From Haliclystus octoradiatus (Eukaryota > Cnidaria > Staurozoa > Stauromedusae > Haliclystidae), in NCBI GenBank assembly GCA_916610825.1, contig OU744449.1:6964243-7028242 (forward strand): a DNA stretch of 64,000 bases, in the 5' to 3' direction. This document shows, one piece after another, positions 1 through 36,000 of this stretch (its first letter is position 1; the number at the start of each line of letters is the position of its first letter). Below the pieces are notes generated by a model. The model made no database searches, had not been told where the DNA came from, and saw only the letters and a list, made by a program, of their open reading frames with translations. The position numbers and the translations under genes are program-made.

Positions 1-130
1 ATGGCATTAAAGGTAATGCGAAAAATAGGAGAGTCTCCTGATCTCTGTTTAGTTGGGTCTTCTGATGTTGTATCTAAGGCTGCAATATCTTTCCATTTTT
101 CTGAAGGAAGAATATCAGGTCTATCATTAC
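1..130 (-). CDS. possible internal exon of an unidentified gene, cut by the left edge
   Basis: On the minus strand, a pyrimidine-rich stretch ending in AG at 132-131 is followed by an open frame that runs off position 1. It reads about 43 residues, including DILPSEKWKDIA and, near the edge, SPIFRITFNA. The composition looks coding and the acceptor is good. It does not resemble the integrin segment expected here, so it is probably not an exon of integrin A. I do not recognise the family. The open frame on the opposite strand at 1-240 overlaps it, and only one of the two is likely to be real. Confidence 0.3.
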
Positions 131-1514
131 CTGAGTTGAAGAAATATACGCAGGTAAAGCAAAATCAGAAGCATTTCAGACTCCAAGGCTGCCATAGGAT
201 ACTTGTAGGTACGATTGAAGCCAAGATGTTGTGTCTATGAATGTTTGGAATGTATTATGTGTAAAAAAAAATGTGGTTAAGAAAAGGAATTCACATAGCA
301 AAAAATCCTCAAGCTTGCATACAATTAGTAAACATTAGTTAAATGAGTAAAAATGAATAAATAATAAATAATAGTTTGGTATGAAAGCTTCATTACTGAA
401 TGTGTTCAGGTGAATAAAGGGTTACCACACACTTGCCATGTTTGTATTCATATTTACTAAACGAGAAAATGTTGGGAGACACGAGTGAAGCGCTAAAAAT
501 CACGAGCTCCGAGCGAGTGATTTTTAGCTTCCTGAGTGTCTCCCAACTTTTTCGAGTTTAGTAAATATGAATACAAACATTTGCAAGCGTGTGGTAACCC
601 TTTTCTAAAATAAAACAAACGTCGGAATTTCATTCGAGGGCAGATTCTCAAGTCACGAATTCACAATTTAAAATTCAATTTCAATTCATAAACCAAGCAA
701 AGGAAATCCCACAACAAGATATATATTGTTGAATAAAGAAAGACACATCCAAGAACTTCTGTAATATAAATTGTACATAGTTCTCTAGAAATTGATGTAC
801 TAATTGTTATCTAAATTTAAGGTTTACCTTGAAACAGCGTAGCCTATAATTGTATCTCATTCTGTGTTTTTATTTTGCATGCTGCACGGCGAACAACTCA
901 TCTACCACGCTCTTCAATAAATATAAAGATCTTCAGCTAAATGTCGTTTTGTAAATCGTAGCCATTATTGAGATATTTATTGGGTTGTTATCAAAAAGTT
1001 ATAATTTCTGTATTTTATCACAGATCAAACTTTTTGAAGCTAGCGGTTTTTCCCGGTTTTCGGAGCCATGTTTTACCCTAGGATTTCATGCACGCTCTTT
1101 CGACCAATCAGATCGCAGAAAACCTTCGTGATATTTTAGAAATATATTTCACGAGACGAATCAATTAATCAGGTGATTTACACTGGATCCGGCTGCTTGG
1201 CTTGTCCTCATTATCACCATCTAGTACATATAAATATCAAAATCTGTGTATGTGTAATTGTGTATGCATGTATCTACTTACACAAAAACCATGGGGAAAA
1301 TGTGAATACAATTTACATTATGCATATAAAGTGATTTGAAATGTTATTAGTAAGTGGTGTATCGAAGAATATATCTATATAGTTTAGATATACAATATAC
1401 ACAAAGTAGACAAATAATGCTCATTCAAATTACATTTGAAGTCAGTAAGAGTTTGTAATGCAACAATGTGGCCTGGAAATGTGTATGTGTGTCCAGAGTA
1501 GTTCTACGTCAGTT
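131..1514. other. gene-free stretch
   Basis: Apart from the foldback at 419-603 I see no exon, RNA gene or clear repeat. It is AT-rich non-coding sequence, either intergenic or part of a long intron of integrin A. Confidence 0.5.
419..603. repeat. near-palindromic foldback, about 185 bp
   Basis: The outer arms begin GGGTTACCACAC and end GTGTGGTAACCC, and they pair for about 85 bases with few mismatches around a short centre containing CGAGCTCC. No clear target duplication is visible. The inner motif (cacgag...gagtga) resembles the centres of the foldbacks at 13432, 15809 and 19039, but the outer arms are unrelated to theirs. Confidence 0.75.
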
Positions 1515-2425
1515 CATAGATTATAGAATACAGGGATTGGCAACTCTATTGTTCTTGACCGCAAGTTACAAGCAGTAAGCCCATGCCGTTCGTGTACGAA
1601 AATTATCTTACTTCAGATAATAAATTATTATACCTTGTAGACAAACGAAAAATAAAATCATCAGTGTTGATAGTTTTTGATTCAAGCGTGTTTGCTTCAA
1701 GAGTCCATCTGATCTCCTTATGATAAATTACGAAAATCTTTTTCGCAGTTCCACAACAATGATAAATAGACTTTCCGAAGGTGCTCATCCACGCAATGAA
1801 TTTCAGATAGTTGTTTTTATTACTGTCGAGCAGATATGTATGGAATAGATCAAAATTGTTGAATATATTTGACACATCTCCAGAAATGTCCGAGGAAATA
1901 ACTCATTCGTAGTAACTTTTGAGAAGAGCAGATTCATTTGGTCGTGAACAAACCATCATCTTCATCGATTCGATGGATAATTAATTTTATATCAGTGTGT
2001 TTTGATCGTGTGTGAAGGGCTACTGACACCGTTGAATCACCTTTAGTTTTCCAAATCCTTCAGCAATATTAGCATTAACGTAAACATTTCTGTAGGTGCG
2101 CTTTCTAAACTTCCACCGATTGAGTTCGCCATTTTCTTCATCACCTTCTACGTTCAAGAAATTCGAAGTACTGAAAGTCATTGCCATTTAATTGACCATC
2201 CATTGCAAAATAATGAAACAATCAAGCTTAAATTTACTAGCCAGCTTGAATATATGAAAGATGATAAAGTGAGTACTGTACAGTCGACCGCGTTGTTGTA
2301 CACTTGTGAAAATTTGTCACAAAATTCTGTGTAGGCTCAAGAACACGTGTTTCCGGTAAATCTCAAACAAAAACATATTTCGTGCCCAGACCTTAGTTGC
2401 CAATCCCTGTATTCTATAATCTATG
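1515..2425. mobile_element. 911-bp DNA transposon relic with 31-bp TIRs and 7-bp TSD
   Basis: The left end CATAGATTATAGAATA continues as CAGGGATTGGCAACT, and the right end is the exact inverse, giving a 31-bp terminal inverted repeat. The flanks GTCAGTT at 1508-1514 and 2426-2432 are a perfect 7-bp direct repeat. The interior holds a 90-codon minus-strand frame (1603-1875) and other short frames, so it may be a rotten coding element. The CAGGG start inside the TIR recalls hAT elements, but the outer 16 bases and the 7-bp duplication do not fit hAT neatly. The same 16-bp ends recur at 27955-27993. Confidence 0.8.
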
Positions 2426-2432
2426 GTCAGTT

Positions 2433-3176
2433 GCAGCTCGACAGGTTTGAAAAACCTTTCATCTAAAAATGTTATGACGGCCGTAGTTTTTTAAATGTTT
2501 GCATTCTGCTTTTTGCAACGAAGAAAACAAATCGTTCTGCTGTGATTCATCTTTGTGTTGTGAAGACAAAGCATGAATAACGTTTTGATTAATAATGTGT
2601 AGCTTCCAGTTTTGATATCAGACAGATTTTAGCCGATGTCGCGCTTTTTAAAAATATATTAACATAATTGAGACATCCACTATTGTTTACATAACTTGTT
2701 TTTTGTTATCAGATTTATCGACTGCTTTGCTTCTGTTAGTTTTGACCTCTGAATGATTTTGGCTTGGTGTTTTGTTTTGAATAGCTAAAAATACGCTTTC
2801 TCAACAATTTAGATACTGTAAAATGGCACAAGGGAGCCCGCAAAAATCAAATGTCTCCAATAATGGTGCTAGTTCTCGGAAGCATCGTCATTCTCCTTCT
2901 TATTAATCGACTAATCGCGTGTGTGTGTTGGTATCATCGGCACGCGGTTGTTGTTTGATGGAAGCGCAGGGATCGTTTGGTGGGTCGATAGAGGGGCGGC
3001 ACAGAAGAGACAGAGAGGGTTGCAGGTTGGTGTTTTGTTTTGAATAGCTAAAAATACACTTTCTCAACAATTTAGATACTGTAAAACGGCACCAGAGCTT
3101 ATCCGAACATAATTAACGCAGCAAAGCGGGTTACTCATCGCAAGTGAATCCATAAAGATGGTATAGTATCCAGTAC
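2433..3176. other. gene-free stretch with a 66-bp direct duplication
   Basis: The segments 2764-2829 and 3027-3092 are nearly identical (TTGTTTTGAATAGCTAAAAA and onward), spaced 263 bp apart in direct orientation. The DNA between them is locally GC-rich. No coding sequence matching the next integrin exon is visible here. Confidence 0.6.
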
Positions 3177-27380
<24,204 letters not shown>

Positions 27381-27954
27381 TCTAGCACCAAATTAGATAG
27401 ATCAATTTTATCAACGACGAATACAACATTTATCATATTTCTGAATGGTGCATCGTGATCTACAAGAGCTAAACATATCCGATAAAATGTTCTTGATAAT
27501 TCAGCACATAACCAAAGTAGTTTTCATATCATTCCTTTGTAATCTGTGGCTTAGCCTATCTGTCTGGGTAGACCCAACAAAATGAACAATATAATTGACT
27601 AAATGAATGTATACTAAATATGAATCAAATTCGATTTCTGTTCATCGTACTGCAAAAGTTTCATTGTGAATGGTTTTGTTTTGTTTTGTTTCACAAAGGA
27701 CAATTTCGCTCAATACTGTTGAGTAAATCTGTTTTGCGTAAATATGTTGAAAGGGTCACTGCAAAGAAATCTGACGCTGGAGTGAATTTTTTCTATTATT
27801 ATATGTACTGTATTAAATTTACATAATAATATCTTTTATTTAAAAGTAAAAAATTTCGAGTTTTCATTGTTTTTATTGTAATTGTTAATATGTAAAACAA
27901 ATAATGTATTATTCGCTGTTCATGCTTGGTTAGCCTTGTGTGTGTGTGTTTAAG

Positions 27955-27993
27955 CATAGATTATAGAATACATAATATATTCTATAATCTATG
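27955..27993. mobile_element. 39-bp palindromic insertion with 7-bp TSD
   Basis: CATAGATTATAGAATA, seven bases, then the exact inverse. Flanking GTTTAAG at 27948-27954 and 27994-28000 is a perfect 7-bp direct repeat. The ends are identical to those of the 911-bp element at 1515-2425, which also has a 7-bp duplication, so this looks like a minimal derivative consisting of little but its ends. Confidence 0.8.
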
Positions 27994-28184
27994 GTTTAAG
28001 TTAACATTGTCAGACTATTCAGCGTGTTCAGTGTCGACAAAGAGTTTCGATTCGTCGACATGTATACGACCTCGTAACCTATATGTTTAGTAAATCGGCA
28101 TACTAATATAGCGGAATGTTGATCATGCATCAGCATGTATAGCCTGCTCTCATATTTACTGTCAAAATGTAAACTTGGCAGAAC

Positions 28185-28255
28185 AGTAGACCTACGTTTA
28201 GAATGTCCAGATTAGAATGCAATTTTGAAAATGTGTATTAAAAATATAAAGTGAA
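28185..28255 (-). repeat. inverted repeat arm, partner at 26040-26110
   Basis: The inverse of 26040-26110 with only one or two differences. It is preceded at about 28141 by TAGCCTGCTC and a short stretch like the arm of the hairpin MITE at 31431-31551, so a diverged member of that family may end here. Confidence 0.7.
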
Positions 28256-28537
28256 TTGATGGCTCCCAAGTTTGATCTGAAAGCGGTGCAGCGATTTAAA
28301 AAATCTTCCTCCTTGTGTGGACTTGGGTATAACTTCCATTGCGCATCGACGGCTCAGTTATTTTTCAAAAAGGACATATCGCACAAACATTTTCTTACAA
28401 AAGTATTTTTTAATTCTCCTGATGTTGTGTAGATTGCATTGTGATTAGCTGCGGCGCAACGTTGCGTATTTACAATCAATGCATATTTACCATAAAATCT
28501 GTTGAAATTGATTTGCAGTTTTCGCGGCTGAGATCTA

Positions 28538-28624
28538 TAAGGATTGCTCTCAGCAAAAAGAGTCATTCTTCTAGAAGTAGAGGGGTGGCACGGGTGCATT
28601 CGGTAGGGTGTTACCGTCTCAATT
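28538..28624 (-). repeat. dispersed repeat, inverse copy of 22386-22472
   Basis: Read on the minus strand it gives AATTGAGACGGTAACACCCT and CTCTACTTCTAGAA, matching the segment in integrin A intron 5. Confidence 0.65.
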
Positions 28625-29073
28625 ACTATGTATGTAGAACTGTGTAGATGAAGTAATGCACTTTTGATTGTTTGTTTTAATAATATGTGTTAACAATGTC
28701 ATTTTCATGTCAAACCATACTAGCTCCATGGTTTTTAATGCAACAGACATGTCAGATATTGCTTAAATTCTGGCTGTTGTCTATTTTGCTGAGTTGATGT
28801 TTGGAGCCGATAAGAAGTACTTCAGGCATACTTCAATCTTATCATATATATTAGATTCCTTCCAGCGTTTCACATCAAAAATAATACAATTTCCCATAAC
28901 TGTTGTGACATCTGCCTGATGAATTTACTGTTTTGTTTGAAGCTGATATATAGCTGTGTATGGTAAGTGATTAGTATTGTACCAATGTATATAGTCTTTT
29001 AGTAGACGATGCTACTAATGTGCAATATGGATGTTGTTTATGCGCATGCGTATTTATGCAAGAATATTATTCT

Positions 29074-29136
29074 TAGCCTGCCCGCAGACCCAAATCTACT
29101 AGCCATCAAAAAAGATTTCGGTCTGCGCGCAAGCTA
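29074..29136. mobile_element. small TAGCCTGC hairpin MITE, diverged
   Basis: The ends are TAGCCTGCCCGCAGACC and, inverted, GGTCTGCGCGCAAGCTA. The flanking sequences are only partly alike, so the 9-bp duplication seen in the two sister copies has decayed or never formed. Confidence 0.6.
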
Positions 29137-30015
29137 ATTCATTCTTATATGAAGTGGAAGAACCAGGCAAGCGACGATGATGATAACTCCACGCATCGAA
29201 GTGCAACACATGAGATACTACTATTTCCACATTCATGTCTTTTACTGCACCAAACATTATTGAAAAGAAACATTCCTGTGACCGAACACGCGGACCACTG
29301 GTATTGTATATGGATTTTCGGGTACGGATTATTCGAAATAAGATGTCCGAAATTGTTTAATAAAGATTTGAACGCAAAATAGGCAATGGAGTTTTGAAGA
29401 CACGTTGCAAATAAGCGGAAATGCCACTTATCCGAATTGCATCTAAGCGGGTTACACTATATAGCGATTAATGTGAATCTGAACTAAAACATTGGCTCTT
29501 GATGTTTCTCGAAAGAAGTCGAAACAATTGTGGAAATTAAGAAAGTATTTCGATTGATATTTTACAGAAAACGGGATTGCGTTTGAATGAAATCATACGG
29601 GTCCATCAGATTCCAATGGGCGTGACAATGATAAACAGCAGTGAATAAAATGTGAGTGATAAACAGTACATGAGGGGGACATAGATGTGAAAGTATTGAA
29701 TTCCATCAGAACGAAGCCTTTTGTACGAAATTTGAAGATCAAAAGTTTGACAATGAAATCTATTAAAAACAGCAACAAACAAAATACAAATATATTGTAA
29801 AAATTAAAAAATATGCTACACCAGCCTGTACAACTAAAAAATAATTAATGTTTAATGTATTTATAAAAGATTTTTAATTTCATATCAGTCACCAAATCAA
29901 AATTAATCGGGGATAATTAGTTTCCACATTCTTGGGATAATACGGTCTTTCGCGAGTCAAGATTAAAAGAATTTGAGATAAGGTAAAAACCTCATGACCT
30001 CTACTAAGTTTTGTA

Positions 30016-30075
30016 TTACTCTTCGCCTGAAGGTCCACTAATGTCACTGACGCGTTCACGTTTGAAGAAACCAGC
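30016..30075 (-). CDS. integrin B exon 31: cytoplasmic tail and stop
   Basis: Residues 984-1002: AGFFKRERVSDISGPSGEE, then TAA at 30018-30016. GFFKR is the universal alpha-tail motif that clasps the beta tail and binds regulators. The tail is short but complete. Confidence 0.93.
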   Translation of the reverse strand, partial: AGFFKRERVSDISGPSGEE

Positions 30076-33000
30076 CTATAAAATACATCAAAAATCGAAC
30101 GTAGTTGATTCACACAAACAAAACAACGTTATTTAAAGGCATAAAATCGACAATCACGTTGAAAGTGAATGTCATTTTTCGAGATAAAAATAGTATAATG
30201 AGTTAATGCATCAAGTAACATAATTGAAGACCGAGCGCATAGGCCGCCGGTCAATGTTATGCTTTTGATAAGGCCTCTGACAGTTATTGCGATTTGAACG
30301 TATGCATTATATCGAAATCAATATCGTCTAGAAATGTTCAAGACAAACAGCGATCAAAAACAGTAATGCGCAATAATAGAATCGCTGAAAGAATCCCAGG
30401 GAATTAAGAACGCTTGATGAATCTATTTCTATATATTAACAGCATTTTCTGTTTGTAGCTAAACTATTTCTATATTTCTTGTAATTTGCTCGATTTTTTT
30501 TTTACATTGTAAGCCTGGTAATACCACAGCCTGCGTTCCAGCTATGCTATCTGCCTCTTCGCAAGCTCGCCTAACATTTCATCGTTTCTCCATAAGTCAA
30601 TACGCTAAATGCTGCATTCTAAACAGTGCCTTTTTCAATCTGTGTTTTGCTGAAAGGAATGAAAGGAAGGAATTCAAAAGTTTACCTTGTGTAATGCTGC
30701 AATCGTCCCACCAATTAAAAGTAAGCCAACTAGCACAGAAACAAGAATGATCCACCATGGCACTGATTCTTTACTTGTTTTCTTAGAGTCTTCAGCAGCA
30801 ACATTAAAAGTAAACTAAAACGCAGCAAAACAATAATTTTTAGTCGCATTCATCTCTTATGAAGGTAGTATTACTAGCCCTATCAGCAGCCCTGCATCGC
30901 TGCGATCTGGTAAATTGAGCACATCAATCATAAAACGTTGCATAAATGCAAGCATCTCAGTCAATAGGATGTAATGCTTAGTCATATTGAAACTATTAGA
31001 GGAAGTTAAAAATAGCCGAATACATGCAGGTTCTGTTGATGGGAGATCTTGAGCAACTTGAACACAAATATTCCATCTAATGAAACAATATGAAAGTTAT
31101 TATATAATATTTTGTATAAATAAGAAAACAATGATTACATAGCGGTGCACAAAATGCAAAATTACTGTGTCCCAAATCCTCATTCTTTGTGGCAAATGAA
31201 CTTTTATCCTATCCATGAATTACAACTGATATTAGAATCAATTAATCATAATCATGACGTACCTCTGCTTTATCTTTATCTTCTGCACATCCATCTTCAT
31301 GTTGTAAAATACCTTTCTCTTCATCAGGAATAGTCAAAGTAATTCGATTGAAAATATTGATTTCTTTCTTCAAAACCTATAAATTTTGAAAAAATCTTAG
31401 GTTGAACATATTGCAAATCACATAGAATACTAGCCTGCTCGCAGACTCACTGTCAAAATGTAAATTTAGTAAACAGTAGAAACTGAGTCAAGAGTCTACT
31501 GTTTACCAAGTTTACATTTTGACAGTGAATCGTGAGTCTGCGAGCAGGCTAATAGAATACTCAATCGTATTATGTTGTATTATTCCATATGCAGCACTAC
31601 GGAGTCTTGAGTTGAGGTGAGGTGAGGTTGAGCTGATTAGATTGCGTGCAAACTCATAGGAGGAAATGGAGGAAATGGAGGAAATGTAAGTAGCATATTC
31701 AACAAAGTTTAACACAGAGTAGGCTACAAACAGAAAGAAATGTCGGATAGTCTTTCATTTAACTTGTTAGACTATTGGTCCTCTGCTTTAATGCAGTGGC
31801 TTTTACTGGAGCAAACGTAAACAATGAACATACCTTTCAAGAGAGTTGAAAATATTCAACGTTTTATTCATGATTATAATTGATAATTGAGTATAATTAT
31901 ATATGCTTTATTTATGATTATAATTCTTTATTCGCGCGCGTAATTTGTTATTGTTGCGTTTTGCAGGATATGTAATGCGAAAAATCCAATCCAATTCAAC
32001 TATTGCTATTTGCTAGCACCTTTATTCTCTAGTTAAAACCAGGAATATACAAAAGCCTCGGACCTCTGAGGACTTCAGGGGGGGGGGGGTGAGGGAAATA
32101 ACACTCATTATTTCTCTTGGCGCCATTTCCATATCATATCATACCTCAACAAATGTTCGTTTCCAGATTCTTGCACGAATTGTGACAGTTCTTGCTTTAC
32201 CAGTTTGCAGTTCATCAACGCTGCATTTGATATCAGTACATTTACCATTACGACAACCCTGAATACAAAAAAAAGATAATTCAATAGATATATATTATAG
32301 ATAATACAGTATGTTTCAAATTTTACTGAAAATTGAAAATATTGGCAGGCGAATTTAGTGCTCAATGCTTACGGTAAACCAGGGCAGTAAATAATAATAG
32401 GTCAAGAAATACACACCATATTTACTGTTACTTGAAGACCTTAGAATGATCAGCAGCCTTTACATATGTTCGTCTGTGAAATCTGGTCTCAGATTTCAAT
32501 CACTCATTTCACGATACAAGGTCGCCTTTGTGTCTCCTTTGAACAACAATTTTGTAAACCGAGCATGGAAGCATCTCTGCTAAGTTATTTATCAACAAAC
32601 TGGTACTGGTTTAGGATGTTACAAGAGCAATTAAGATGGATCGTAAGGGTTTTGACGCTTGAAGAAATTTGTATCACGAAAATAATTCACTTGCGACCAG
32701 CATTATACGAATTGTGGACGGAAGACAGAGTTCAAAACTACGACTGAGCTGGTTCAACATTTCATGTTGGTGTTTACTTGATACCAGAATATTGGTGATT
32801 GAAAGAACAGGAGATTTGTTAGCATTTACAATCAAACGTATCACCGAAACATAATCAAATTATAACACAAGGTGAATTCTCGTTTTTTAATTTGGGTATT
32901 TTGATCATTGACTTATTGTCGAATTTTGAAAAAAATATGTTTACAAATATAAGTAGGTTTCGCCTGAAAATTGCATATGTATGTATGTTTAAAAAGTTAG

Positions 33001-36000
33001 AATCATATGAATTTAATTAGTATTGATTTGAAATGCAGAGAACAAAATTTAGTACAACAAATTTGATTCTATTCGACGACGTTTCGGCGCATTCCACCAT
33101 TTTTCAACCATGATTACAAATTCAAACTTTTTTGTTACAGATTAGATTATATGCAAGTTAACTAGCAGGGTGTATCATGAGGTGCCTACTTTTCTAAGAA
33201 AATAGCATTCTCTTGTGCAAACAATCAATAACAAACTAAATATAGAAACAATATAACATATGGCTTACAATTGTTTCAACATCACGACGCCTTCGATTGT
33301 TTGAGCCTGTCCCATTATTTCCAACATCTTTAGAAAGCTGGAAACAAAACAGATGATGGTTAAATGAACCAAACACAATTACAACTTTCTTTCCAAGCCA
33401 ATAAACCTGCTCAGGGTCCGGTCAAAGTAGGAAGGCTAGAGCAAATCCAGAAGTGTTCCAGGATGCCAAAAGACTGAACTTTTTTGTCGGACCCTGAGCT
33501 TGTTTAGAGTTTGACTTGCTCAAGTCTCACATCTGTGTTATGCCAATCTTGATGGATTGGGATCACGCGTTCCAATCATTAAAATGAGGCAACAAAAAAA
33601 AACGTGACTTGAGCCAGTCAAGTTTAGAGTTTATCGTCAGTTTTTTTATTGCTTATACTTTTTCCAAGAGAAAGAAATCAGCATAATTCTATTGAATAAG
33701 CTCCCTCGGAGCAGGGTATGACAAAAGTAGGAATCCTGGAATCCTAGATTCTGGAAGATTAGAGCGAATTCAGAAAAAATTGATATTTCTACGACTTATT
33801 GGTCAAACTTCAACTAAAAGTTCGGAAGAAAATGTTGAAATTCCACTAGGATTTCAGAAGGCTGAGCCTTTTGTCATACTCTGCCTAGGAGTTTCGCAAA
33901 TCTATTGTTCTCTAGGGGGATAAACAACATTCATTTTACTTGAAAATATATGCAGATTCTAACTCCGAACTGGCTTATAAGTCTCTTCGGAGTCTAGAAG
34001 ATTTATTTTTCTGATGTTGAGAAACAAAGTAAATTCGATAGAAATATCCCGCGTTTTTACCCAAGGGTACTGTATAAACAATGAGAAATATGAAACCGAC
34101 GAGAATCTCCGAAGAGGCGTATTGCGTTACATTCAAACGAGATGCTAATAACGGGTATATAATCATTGTCCACAAATTTTGGTGCCCAAAATAAAAAACC
34201 CTAGGACAGATTCAATAAAATGTGATATGAATTTATCATCAAATTAATTATCATCGAGGTAAAACGTTTCAGAGTAAATAAAAAATGTTCCAAACAAATG
34301 AATGAATGCATGATGAACGAATCAATCCCTAGAGGATAAGCGAAATTGACTGGTACATCAAAACTATTAGATTGCCACGTCTTGAAATTAACACTGATAA
34401 TTATTACTAATTATAATCTTATTACTCTTTGATCTGGTCAAATAATCGTAACATTTAAATTCACCAGTAATCTTTCAAGTTTCACTCGGAAACGTGAAGT
34501 GATAAATAAGACAGTATTGTACGTCTAATGGCTCTAATCATGAGCACCGTACTACGTCTGAATGACGTCTGCACGACGTTTCATCTCTGCAGTACATTGA
34601 ACAATAAACTGATAGACCGAGCGCCACAGAACTAAAACGGCAGGTTTCTCCGGGTAACTTGAAAATCACATAAAAGTGTTCATAAAAATATGCTGAATAA
34701 TTACCTATTCCTTGTTTTAATTAAATTCTATTGTAAACCCTTCAAAAATCCAATTTATATTTCATGATTCACGGTCAAAGCCTTCTTATCATTTTGAGAA
34801 AATGCTGGATGTGAGCTTCATGGTCTTTGATTCTTTTGTTCTTTTGCGAATTCATAGAAGCATGATGAAAACACAAAATGTATGAATTAAGAGGGCTCTG
34901 ACCGTGAAATGATTTATAAATTCTTCTCTGGTGAGCTCCACAATAAAATTTGTCCAAAACAAGGAATAGTTAATTGTTCAGCATATTTTTATGAACACTT
35001 TTAATGTGATTTTCAAGTTGCCCGGAGAAACCTGCCGTTTTGGTTCTGTGGCGCTCGGTCTATGAAGAGTTATTAAAATCAAAGGATTAACCCTCACCGT
35101 GATCTTATCAGGGTTTGTTTGGATGGCACAAACTGCATCAGACTGCAAAAACACAACAATATATAAAGTAAATAAAAATTGAAAAATATTTCTATAGAAA
35201 TTATGGTTCATGTGATGTACTGCGTCTGCATGTAGATTGATTATAAAATATCATTTTAATATTAGAAATACCGCTGGGAAAAAATGATATAGTTTAGGAA
35301 CAGTTAGTTAACAGGTGGAATTCTGAGTTTAAATCAAATTAGATTCGGCTTTGCCGGTTGGGATGGTATTATGAAATACGTCATTCAGCTATAGCCTGAG
35401 AAATAAGCCACAAACGTTTCCATCTTTGACAATATTTTCATACTTATAGTTGAGACGTTCGGAATTTTCGTTCTTTTCTATAGGTTAATTTAATATTTAA
35501 TCAAGATATTGCACACAGGTTAGCCAAGGCCATTATTGAAGCTGATATCAGTGCTGCTGGGAGATATAAGGATATGCTAGCTGGCAAGCTGTTGTATAAA
35601 CAGATGTTTATCCAGAGCTGTAGTCAGTGTTCATGAATTTTATATCACAGTCAGACTAAAGGTCACCTCTATAGAGCAGCCACCTGCCTATAGTGGTCAC
35701 TTTTGCAATGTCCGCAACTATATTTTCTATTATTTTTAAAAGATATTGACAATTTTAAAAACAATTAAAGACACATTTATTTAAAAAGGCCTATCCTTGA
35801 TTTTATTCTATATTATGGACATCAATAAATTAAATTTAATTTAATAAAACAAGTTTAAAACAAGTTTTTTTCTGTAAATATTATTTAATTTTATCGAAAT
35901 GTAAATTGCACTTTTGTATATATATATATTTATTCAATTTTTAATCTGTTGAGTATAGATATTTATATAATACATACCATGCATGTAATTAAATAATTTT

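Larger units (their letters stand above)
27381..30015. other. intergenic region between integrin B and integrin A
   Basis: This holds the 3' flank of integrin B and the promoter side of integrin A. It contains a mini-palindrome (27955-27993), an inverted repeat arm (28185-28255), a dispersed repeat (28538-28624) and a small hairpin MITE (29074-29136). No exon, TATA box or other promoter signal could be assigned with confidence. Confidence 0.6.

Noticed and set aside
1..240. 79-codon plus-strand open frame
   Set aside because: It has no recognisable domain and overlaps a minus-strand segment with a good splice acceptor and more convincing coding composition. At most one is real, and I favour the minus strand.
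1603..1875. stand-alone gene of 90 codons
   Set aside because: It is inside a transposon with clear TIRs and is probably a transposase remnant, too eroded to name.
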